NCBI GenBank assembly: GCA_947593275.1
Contig: CANQDN010000042.1
Coordinates: forward strand, 1 to 10,443
Length of the DNA stretch: 10,443 bases
Reading direction: 5' to 3'
Origin: an uncultured Bacilli bacterium
Lineage (GTDB): Bacteria; Bacillota_I; Bacilli_A; RF39; UBA660
The translations under genes were made by a program, and so were the position numbers. Position 1 is the stretch's first letter. Each line of letters starts with the position of its first letter. Positions 6,159 to 10,443 of the stretch are shown here, piece by piece. The notes beneath the pieces are model-generated. The model was not told where the DNA came from. It saw nothing but the letters and a program-made list of their open reading frames with translations, and did not search any database.

Positions 6159-6196
6159 CTTGCTCATGACGCTTTCTAACTATATTCATGAGCAAG
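6159..6196. repeat. Perfect 11-bp inverted repeat after the surface-protein stop
   Basis: CTTGCTCATGA (6159-6169) and TCATGAGCAAG (6186-6196) with a 16-base loop, only four bases after the stop codon. It lacks a proper T tract and a separate terminator follows, so it is not needed for termination. DGR targets often have a hairpin just past the variable region; it could also be an mRNA-stabilising structure. Confidence 0.75.
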
Positions 6197-6210
6197 TTAT
6201 AGTTTTCATT

Positions 6211-6239
6211 GCAAGGAAATACTCTAATCCTTGCTTTTT
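6211..6239 (+). terminator. Terminator of the surface-protein gene
   Basis: GCAAGGA (6211-6217) / TCCTTGC (6228-6234), ten-base loop, followed directly by TTTTT and a further T-rich run. Confidence 0.85.
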
Positions 6240-6244
6240 ATTTT

Positions 6245-6277
6245 AAAAAAAATACAAATATTTCTATCTGTATTTTT
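6245..6277 (-). terminator. Terminator of the rpn operon
   Basis: AAAAATACA (6248-6256) / TGTATTTTT (6269-6277) forms a 9-bp AT-rich stem. Read on the minus strand it ends in a run of eight T (complement of 6245-6252). It faces the surface-gene terminator back to back. Confidence 0.6.
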
Positions 6278-6282
6278 ATGGT

Positions 6283-6501
6283 TTACTTTTTTAGTTTTTT
6301 AATTTCTTCTATTGTTAAACCAGTTGCTAAATGAATTTTTTCAATGGGAATATTTAAGTTTAAAAGATTTTGAGCAATATTTTGTTTTTCTTGTTCAATA
6401 AGTTTATCTTTTTCTATTTTTTCTGCCCATTTTCCATATACTTCTTTAGTATGTTCATCTTTTATATACTTATCTATCCAATCGTTTAATTCCATTAGCA
6501 T
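6283..6501 (-). CDS. Standalone copy of the Rpn C-terminal tail (candidate free antitoxin)
   Basis: This 72-residue protein repeats the C-terminal end of the full Rpn protein encoded 36 bases upstream on the same strand. Its first 37 residues are identical to that protein from the internal Met at the same point, and the remaining ~35 are similar but diverged, ending GLTIEEIKKLKK against GLTIEEIKSLKN. It has a ribosome site of its own (AGGGGG, minus strand 6512-6507) five bases before ATG 6501. No nuclease residues are included. It could be called a truncated gene. However, the copy begins exactly at a usable start with its ribosome site, keeps an open frame to a proper stop and is followed by a terminator, which favours an expressed product. 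E. coli Rpn proteins are reported to be held in check by a small C-terminal product made from an internal start, so this would be that antitoxin as a separate gene. The function is inferred. Confidence 0.6.
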   Translation of the reverse strand: MLMELNDWIDKYIKDEHTKEVYGKWAEKIEKDKLIEQEKQNIAQNLLNLNIPIEKIHLATGLTIEEIKKLKK

Positions 6502-6510
6502 TTCATCCCC
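6407..6510. repeat. 104-bp perfect direct repeat, copy 1
   Basis: Identical base for base to 6685-6788 (offset 278). It covers the first 37 codons of the standalone tail gene, plus the bases upstream that hold its ribosome site. Beyond the repeat, towards the gene ends, the copies remain alignable but diverged. Confidence 0.97.
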
Positions 6511-6536
6511 CTTTTTATATATTTTTGAATCCTTTT

Positions 6537-6779
6537 TTAATTTTTTAATGATTTTATTTCTTCTATTGTTAATCCAGTTGCTAAATGAATATTTTTTAAT
6601 GGAGTATTTAGTTTAAGTAAGTTTTTGGCTATTTCTAATGCTTTATTGTTTTCTCCCTGTTCAAATCCTTGTTCGATAAGCTTGTCTTTTTCTATTTTTT
6701 CTGCCCATTTTCCATATACTTCTTTAGTATGTTCATCTTTTATATACTTATCTATCCAATCGTTTAATTCCATTAGCAT
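6537..6779 (-). CDS. Possible intragenic small Rpn product (RpnS-like) from an internal start
   Basis: Within the rpn gene, in frame, ATG at 6779-6777 is preceded by AAAGGGG (minus strand 6791-6785) with a five-base gap, a good ribosome site. Translation from here gives an 80-residue C-terminal protein. The sequence around this site is kept base for base in the downstream copy, where the same ATG starts a separate gene. In E. coli rpn genes such an internal product is reported to inhibit the full-length toxin. The site is seen; use of it is inferred. Confidence 0.5.
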   Translation of the reverse strand: MLMELNDWIDKYIKDEHTKEVYGKWAEKIEKDKLIEQGFEQGENNKALEIAKNLLKLNTPLKNIHLATGLTIEEIKSLKN

Positions 6780-7391
6780 TTCATCCCCTTTAGCTATCTC
6801 TTCTCTTTCTTTGGCACTTTTAGCTCCAATAAACTTTAACCATAATAATGTTTTGTCACTTTTATTATAAGGGGCGATTCTTGCCTTGTCAAGTCGAAAA
6901 TATTTCATTACAAACTTATCGGCTAATCTTTTATCTTCTATATCTTCGAGATTTACAATTCCATAATTAAAGTTTAACTCATTAGGGAATTCTTTTGTTA
7001 CATTATCAACAAAATTTAGTTGTATGATACTTTCTAATATATCATAATTATTATTTCCAATATCTAATTGAGTGGAAAATATTCTCATGATATAGGAAGA
7101 ACTTTTATTAAAAGATGCTTCATTAAACCTTGAATAACATTCTAGATTAATTATATAATTAGAAAAAGTAATAATAACATCACCACGATAAGATTTATCA
7201 TCTATTTTAGTTTTAGTAAAAATACTTTCATATTTAACATTAATATCCACATTAGATAAAAAGTCGAAAGAAAAATCAGTAAAACAAGAAAGAAAATAGA
7301 TAAGAAATTTACGATTAGATGGATGAGAAAAAGTTTCTTTAAAAAGTAAATCATCACTTAAAGAAATAAATAAATCATCTTTAGTATTCAT
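6537..7391 (-). CDS. Rpn-family PD-(D/E)XK nuclease / putative transposase (toxin candidate)
   Basis: This 284-residue protein has the layout of the Rpn/PDDEXK_2 family. The N-terminal DDLLFKETF motif (residues 13-21) and leucine-rich helix match the family's D-x-x-F-K start. Then come GDVII with Asp71 and NLECY with Glu84 as the acidic nuclease core, a mixed middle region, and a Lys/Glu-rich C-terminal helix ending in the GLTIEEIKSLKN repeat-like motif. The family usually shows E-x-Q at the third position; here it is E84-C-Y86, so activity may be altered. Family members promote recombination, cut DNA and act in phage defence. The ribosome site AAAGGAG (minus strand 7405-7399) is seven bases before ATG 7391. 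A hairpin lies just upstream of it. The gene is followed 35 bases later by a free copy of its tail. An internal start at 6779 could yield the tail from this gene as well. Confidence 0.85.
   Translation of the reverse strand: MNTKDDLFISLSDDLLFKETFSHPSNRKFLIYFLSCFTDFSFDFLSNVDINVKYESIFTKTKIDDKSYRGDVIITFSNYIINLECYSRFNEASFNKSSSYIMRIFSTQLDIGNNNYDILESIIQLNFVDNVTKEFPNELNFNYGIVNLEDIEDKRLADKFVMKYFRLDKARIAPYNKSDKTLLWLKFIGAKSAKEREEIAKGDEMLMELNDWIDKYIKDEHTKEVYGKWAEKIEKDKLIEQGFEQGENNKALEIAKNLLKLNTPLKNIHLATGLTIEEIKSLKN
6685..6788. repeat. 104-bp perfect direct repeat, copy 2 (inside rpn)
   Basis: Identical to 6407-6510. It spans the internal ATG and ribosome site of the rpn gene and the following 37 codons. 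Confidence 0.97.
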
Positions 7392-7408
7392 ATGTTTTCT
7401 CCTTTCTA

Positions 7409-7430
7409 ATTTCTTAATAAAATAAGAAAT
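7409..7430 (-). promoter_or_regulatory. Hairpin in the rpn leader
   Basis: ATTTCTTA (7409-7416) / TAAGAAAT (7423-7430), a perfect 8-bp inverted repeat with a six-base loop, only a few bases upstream of the rpn ribosome site on the minus strand. It may be an operator or an RNA fold that limits rpn translation. I see no convincing -35/-10 pair upstream of rpn. Confidence 0.5.
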
Positions 7431-7501
7431 AAGATTATGATAACATAAAAAAGGAGAGAAATTTGTCGAACCATGGAGCTATACTAAATTTTACTTCCAA
7501 T

Positions 7502-7527
7502 AAAAAAAAGAAACTTATTTAAGCTTC
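7502..7527 (-). terminator. Terminator of the ferredoxin gene
   Basis: On the minus strand a 7-bp stem (one G-T pair, AAAT loop; 7527-7510) includes the stop codon and is followed by eight T (7509-7502). It separates the ferredoxin transcript from rpn. Confidence 0.8.
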
Positions 7528-7791
7528 TTCATGATGTTTACAACAATCACATTTACCTTCACAGCATTCATCATCTTTTTCTTTAGTTTCTTCAGTATCA
7601 TCAACATCTTTAATACTTATAGCGCTTGTTGGGCAAGAATCAATAGCGCTAGCTAAATCAGAATTATTTAAGTCATCTTGTTTAATAGGCATTGATAGTC
7701 CATCATCATCAAAAGCAAAATATTCATCAGCGATAGATACACAAGCTCCACAGCCAATACAAGCTTCTTTGTTTACAACTATTTTTTTCAT
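7519..7791 (-). CDS. Small [4Fe-4S] ferredoxin with Cys/His-rich tail
   Basis: This 90-residue cytoplasmic protein has the single-cluster pattern C11-x2-C14-x2-C17 and C53-P, the four ligands of one [4Fe-4S] cluster. The intervening region is acidic, as in Bacillus-type monocluster ferredoxins, where a second cluster has been lost. It would carry electrons at low potential between redox enzymes. The family usually ends soon after the SAI motif (residues 56-58). Here ~30 residues follow: an acidic linker, then CCEGKCDCCKHH (76-87) with five Cys and two His, which looks like an added metal-binding site. The ribosome site AAGGAG (minus strand 7804-7799) is seven bases before ATG 7791. It is a single-gene unit with its own promoter and terminator, divergent from the gene at 7901. 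The ferredoxin call is firm; the role of the tail is unknown. Confidence 0.92.
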   Translation of the reverse strand: MKKIVVNKEACIGCGACVSIADEYFAFDDDGLSMPIKQDDLNNSDLASAIDSCPTSAISIKDVDDTEETKEKDDECCEGKCDCCKHHEEA

Positions 7792-7813
7792 TTTAACTCT
7801 CCTTAATAATTTA

Positions 7814-7841
7814 ATTATATCAAAAGTTTTTAATATTACAA
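7814..7841 (-). promoter_or_regulatory. Ferredoxin promoter
   Basis: Minus strand: TTGTAA (7841-7836), 16-bp spacer, TATAAT (7819-7814), with a leader of about 20 bases to the start at 7791. Confidence 0.7.
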
Positions 7842-7869
7842 GATTATTCTTTTAAAGTTTTAAAAAATA

Positions 7870-7884
7870 TGGTATCATTATACT
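7870..7884 (+). promoter_or_regulatory. Probable -10 region of the acidic tail-anchored protein gene
   Basis: TGG-TATCAT (7870-7878) reads as an extended -10, and TATACT (7879-7884) is a second candidate. Neither has a clear -35. AAAGGA (7885-7890) lies ten bases before ATG 7901. Confidence 0.35.
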
Positions 7885-7900
7885 AAAGGATTGTGGTTAT

Positions 7901-8779
7901 ATGAAAACGCGCATGGAAAAATACTATGAACCAGAGAAAGTTAATACGCCTTTAAGGGAAAATAAAAATAAAGAGTTATATGAAAATATTAATAAATATG
8001 AAGATTTAGATTATAAAGTGGAGTCTAATGCGACAGTAATTGATAATAATGCTAAAAATATTGATGTTGAGCAAATTAAAAAGATATTGGATACTCGCTA
8101 TAAAAGAGAGCCAAAAAGAAGAAGTATTGTATTAGAAGAGAGTAATGAAGATATTGATATAAGTTTGGATGAGACAAGAGAATATGATATTAATGCAATA
8201 TTGGAAAAAGCTAGAGGGGAAAAAGAAGCTGTTTATGAAGAGGAAAGACTTAAAAAAGTGCGAGATACTCAATATGATATATTAAATAGTTTAGAGATAA
8301 AAGAAGAAGATGAAGAAAAGAAGGAAGAAGTAAAAGACGCTAAGAGTGATGATGTTGAGTTAATGGACCTTATAAATACTATAACCATGCGGGAATTAGA
8401 AAATAATAAAGAAGAAGAAAATTTGAATCCTTTGGATATATTAACGGATTTAAAAGGAAATGATGATACAGTGATAATCGGGGGAGCACATGAAGAGGAA
8501 AGTATTGGGGAAACATCACCAATAATGTCTTTAGAAGAAGCAGAGAAAGCTAAAGAAGAAGTAATGGAAGAACAAAAAGATAAAGATGAGGATAAGTTTA
8601 AGAGTTTAACAAGTACTTTACAGTTTACACAGAGTGATTTTGATGACTTTAATGATTTAAAGAAAGAAGTTAAATCTAGTAGAGCTTTAATATATGTAGT
8701 AATCATATTAGTTAGTTTAGTATTAATCGCAGGATTGGTGGTATTCTTAAATAAATTTTTAAATATTGGTTTATTTTAA
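7901..8779 (+). CDS. Acidic, coiled, C-tail-anchored membrane protein of unknown function
   Basis: I do not recognise this 292-residue protein. Residues 1-260 are soluble and extremely Glu/Asp/Lys-rich, with long helical or coiled-coil stretches (notably about 135-150 and 205-235) and a short hydrophobic TVIIGGA island near 190-196. One membrane helix lies at about 264-284, followed by a short tail. With the hydrophobic segment at the C-terminus and no signal peptide, the bulk should face the cytoplasm. ATG 7901 is chosen because AAAGGA lies upstream; the in-frame ATG at 7913 has no ribosome site. The gene opens a rightward set with yunB-like and nuclease genes (16 bases, then 45 bases apart). 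Such architecture suits a membrane-tethered scaffold, for example at the division site or pilus base, but nothing in the sequence proves it. Confidence 0.7.
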   Translation: MKTRMEKYYEPEKVNTPLRENKNKELYENINKYEDLDYKVESNATVIDNNAKNIDVEQIKKILDTRYKREPKRRSIVLEESNEDIDISLDETREYDINAILEKARGEKEAVYEEERLKKVRDTQYDILNSLEIKEEDEEKKEEVKDAKSDDVELMDLINTITMRELENNKEEENLNPLDILTDLKGNDDTVIIGGAHEEESIGETSPIMSLEEAEKAKEEVMEEQKDKDEDKFKSLTSTLQFTQSDFDDFNDLKKEVKSSRALIYVVIILVSLVLIAGLVVFLNKFLNIGLF

Positions 8780-8795
8780 AGCATATATTTAAAAT

Positions 8796-9539
8796 ATGAG
8801 AAATGTTTTTAAAAGTAAGATAAATTATAAAAATAAAATGGGATCTAAGATTATAGTTGGGACAATTATTTTAATTATTATCCTTACTATTTTTTTATTA
8901 AGTAAATTTAATAAAGAGATGAATAATAGTTTAATTAATATTAGTACGAGAGAAATAAAAAGAGTAACTTATAGTATAATTAATGAAAGATTAAATAGGA
9001 AAATAATGAATGAGGATAATTTAGAAGATATATTAGTTATAACTAAAGATCAAAAGGGAAAGATTTTGATGGTAGATTTTAATTTAGATAGAGCTTATAA
9101 ATTATTAGATAAAATAAGTGGAGTTTTAACAGAGACTTTAAAGAGTACAGAAGGGGGAAATATTGATATTCAGTATTTAGATTATAAGATGAGTCATAAA
9201 ACTAATAGTTTAATTTTAAATATACCTTTGGGAAGTATTTTAAAGAGTACTTATTTTTATAATTTTGGGCCTTTAATACCTGTTAAGATTAATTATATTG
9301 GATCAGTATTAACTAATTTGCATACTAAAATAACTAATTATGGGCTTAATAATGCTTTAGTTGAAGTTTTTGTTTATGTGAAGCTTAATAATGAGGTTAT
9401 TACACCTTTTAAAGTTCATAAAGAAGATTTAGAGTATGATAGTCTTATTGCAAGTATGATGATTGAAGGGGAAGTGCCGAGTTTTTATAATGGCGAAATA
9501 ACCAAAGAAAGTGGAATTTATAAAACGAATATAGAGTAG
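8796..9539 (+). CDS. yunB: YunB-like sporulation protein
   Basis: This 247-residue protein, close to the ~254 of Bacillus YunB, has one N-terminal membrane helix (about 18-37) and an external domain. Conserved YunB-like blocks are visible: an early ISTREI/INERLN region, DQKGKILMVDFNLDRAYKLL, NIPLGSILKS, FGPLIPVKINYIGSVLT, and YGLNNALVEVFVYV followed by VITPF. In Bacillus it belongs to the mother-cell sporulation regulon; its molecular role is not established. It follows the acidic membrane protein by 16 bases, and no Shine-Dalgarno sequence is visible before ATG 8796, or before the next in-frame ATG at 8838. Translation may therefore depend on the upstream gene. Codon use fits the neighbourhood. 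The family call is good from motif order; whether the host sporulates is not known. Confidence 0.82.
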   Translation: MRNVFKSKINYKNKMGSKIIVGTIILIIILTIFLLSKFNKEMNNSLINISTREIKRVTYSIINERLNRKIMNEDNLEDILVITKDQKGKILMVDFNLDRAYKLLDKISGVLTETLKSTEGGNIDIQYLDYKMSHKTNSLILNIPLGSILKSTYFYNFGPLIPVKINYIGSVLTNLHTKITNYGLNNALVEVFVYVKLNNEVITPFKVHKEDLEYDSLIASMMIEGEVPSFYNGEITKESGIYKTNIE

Positions 9540-9556
9540 TTTTTAGGATTTTTTTG

Positions 9557-9565
9557 TGATATAAT
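9557..9565 (+). promoter_or_regulatory. Extended -10 promoter of the nuclease gene
   Basis: TGA-TATAAT (9557-9565) is a TGn-extended -10; the -35 position reads TAGTTT and is poor. The leader is short, with GAGG (9573-9576) and TAGGAAG before ATG 9585. Confidence 0.6.
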
Positions 9566-9584
9566 TGTTTATGAGGTAGGAAGT

Positions 9585-10316
9585 ATGGGAAGAAGGAAAA
9601 AAAGTAAAAATAAAATATCTGGTGGTTTATTAATTTTAGTTATAATATTTATGGCTTGTTCGTATTTTCAGGATGATATTAAACGTTTTTTATGGGAAAA
9701 TACCAATCTTTTTGGAGTTTCTTATGCTTTAGAGAATATTCCCGAGTATGATGGGAAAAGTTTTGTTTATATAAATAGTAATATACCTAATTTTGAGGAG
9801 AAAGATTTTAATTCTTTAGAGTTAGAAGTATATAGTGATTTAGATATTTTAGGAAGAGCGGGACAGGCTTTTGCAAAAGTAGGAGTGGAGACTATGCCTA
9901 CAGAAGAAAGAGAAAGTATAGGTATGGTTAAACCATCAGGATGGCAGACTGTTAAATATGATTTTATTTCGGGGAAATATCTTTATAATCGGTGTCATTT
10001 AATTGGATATCAACTTACGGGGGAAAATGCCAATGAGAAAAATTTAATAACATGTACGAGAAGTACTAATACAAAAACAATGCTGGAATTTGAAAATAAA
10101 GTGGCAGATTATGTTAAGAAAACGAATAATCATGTTTTGTACCGAGTAACACCAATTTATAGGGGTAGTGAATTAGTAGCAAGAGGAATTGAGATGGAAG
10201 CATACTCTTTAGAAGATGAAGGGAAAGGCTTAAAATTTCATGTTTATGTGTATAATGTAGAAGAAGGGATCGAGATAGATTATCAAACGGGGAAAAGTAA
10301 AGCAGTTAATAAATAG
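9585..10316 (+). CDS. Secreted/anchored DNA/RNA non-specific endonuclease
   Basis: This 243-residue protein has a basic tip (RRKKSKNK), a hydrophobic core (about 13-24) and Cys25 in a lipobox-like FMAC, so it is either a lipoprotein or signal-anchored, with the enzyme outside. The catalytic region is the His-Me-finger nuclease motif YNRCHLIGYQLTGENANEKN (134-153). The N135-R-C-H138 box is the Firmicutes variant of DRGH, with His138 as general base and a downstream Asn (likely N162) holding Mg2+. The following blocks, MLEFENKVADYV, LYRVTPIYRG and KFHVYVYNVEEGI, are typical of the family. These enzymes degrade extracellular DNA for nutrients or process it during DNA uptake, as EndA does. It follows yunB by 45 bases with its own extended -10. 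No terminator is visible before the tRNA promoter. Confidence 0.92.
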   Translation: MGRRKKSKNKISGGLLILVIIFMACSYFQDDIKRFLWENTNLFGVSYALENIPEYDGKSFVYINSNIPNFEEKDFNSLELEVYSDLDILGRAGQAFAKVGVETMPTEERESIGMVKPSGWQTVKYDFISGKYLYNRCHLIGYQLTGENANEKNLITCTRSTNTKTMLEFENKVADYVKKTNNHVLYRVTPIYRGSELVARGIEMEAYSLEDEGKGLKFHVYVYNVEEGIEIDYQTGKSKAVNK

Positions 10317-10326
10317 CTAAAAAATA

Positions 10327-10355
10327 TTGACTTTATAGATACTTTTTGATATATT
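10327..10355 (+). promoter_or_regulatory. tRNA promoter
   Basis: TTGACT (10327-10332), 17-bp spacer, TATATT (10350-10355), 12 bases before the first tRNA base. Confidence 0.8.
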
Positions 10356-10367
10356 ATTAATGCACTT

Positions 10368-10443
10368 GGCGATGTAGCTCAGCTGGCTAGAGCGACCGGT
10401 TCATACCCGGTAGGTCGGGGGTTCGATCCCCTCCGTCGCTACC
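10368..10443 (+). tRNA. tRNA-Met (CAU), elongator type, last A of CCA outside the window
   Basis: A full cloverleaf can be drawn: acceptor GGCGATG (10368-10374) with CGTCGCT (10434-10440), including a G1-U72 and a U-G pair; D stem GCTC/GAGC; anticodon stem ACCGG/CCGGT (10395-10399, 10407-10411); loop TTCATAC with anticodon CAU at 10402-10404; T stem GGGGG/CCCTC with loop TTCGATC; discriminator A10441; then CC encoded. It lacks the C1-A72 mismatch and the three G-C pairs of the initiator anticodon stem, and it closely resembles Bacillus elongator tRNA-Met. CAU is also the gene-level anticodon of tRNA-Ile2, but the body does not suit that. Downstream tRNAs of a cluster may follow outside. Confidence 0.95.

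Noticed and set aside
6625..6870. Plus-strand 81-codon frame inside rpn
   Set aside because: It is the reverse of the rpn coding sequence, with no ribosome site and low-complexity Ser/Leu content.
8269..8706. A 145-codon Ser-rich frame on the minus strand
   Set aside because: It is the reverse of the Glu/Lys-rich coding sequence of the tail-anchored protein (GAA/GAG read back as Ser/Phe/Leu codons) and has no ribosome site.
10368..10443. Initiator tRNA-Met or tRNA-Ile2
   Set aside because: There is no C1-A72 mismatch and no G-C triplet in the anticodon stem, and the body matches Bacillus elongator tRNA-Met rather than the Ile2 pattern.
1..10443. CRISPR array, insertion sequence, rRNA or prophage
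   Set aside because: No regularly spaced repeats, terminal inverted repeats with a transposase, rRNA sequence or phage structural genes were seen; the Rpn protein is called a putative transposase in some annotations but has no flanking repeats here.

Overview
The window looks like chromosome from an uncultured, very AT-rich, low-GC Gram-positive bacterium. I would place it in the Bacilli/Firmicutes, perhaps among the small-genome gut lineages; that placement is an inference. The evidence is the strong A/T codon bias (AGA, TTA, AAA), TTGACA/TATAAT promoters with 17-bp spacers, AGGAGG-type ribosome sites, TGG used for Trp with no sign of TGA recoding, a YunB-like sporulation protein, and an elongator tRNA-Met resembling Bacillus ones. 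Every gene has a likely start and stop except the first, which is cut by the left edge, and the tRNA, whose last A lies beyond the right edge.

Layout. (1) 1-2121 is the end of a Tad/type II-secretion-like pilus operon: the C-terminus of the secretion ATPase and two TadB/TadC-like inner-membrane platform proteins. Next comes a separately promoted two-helix membrane protein of TrbC/VirB2-like build (2214-2576) with a terminator. (2) 2630-3783 is a CsoR/FrmR-family repressor with a near-ideal promoter and a CCCTATAGGG operator, followed by a TtcA-type tRNA-thiolation enzyme in one transcript. (3) 3795-4072 is a small unknown protein with its own promoter; it converges on a double-HTH XRE regulator (4077-4550, minus) across a two-way terminator. 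(4) The XRE gene is divergent from a 480-residue membrane-anchored surface protein (4712-6154). The promoter of that gene carries a perfect inverted repeat between -35 and -10. Its C-terminal end holds a sharply bounded, GC-rich, adenine-poor block that looks like the variable region of a diversity-generating retroelement target. (5) 6245-7391 (minus) is an Rpn-family (PD-(D/E)XK) nuclease followed by a standalone 72-residue copy of its own C-terminal tail. Both the internal site in the full gene and the copy have a G-rich ribosome site and ATG, which points to an Rpn toxin with an intragenic antitoxin plus a duplicated free-standing antitoxin. (6) 7519-7791 (minus) is a small 4Fe-4S ferredoxin with an unusual Cys/His-rich tail. 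(7) 7901-10316 is a rightward set: an acidic tail-anchored protein, a YunB-like protein, and a secreted DNA/RNA non-specific endonuclease. The tRNA-Met follows with its own promoter.

The strongest points for follow-up are the duplicated intragenic Rpn antitoxin and the DGR-like cassette of the surface protein. Neither reverse transcriptase nor template repeat is visible here, so the second is a prediction about the rest of the genome. The longest stretches without a gene are 4551-4711, 6155-6282 and 7392-7518, all under 300 bases and described below.
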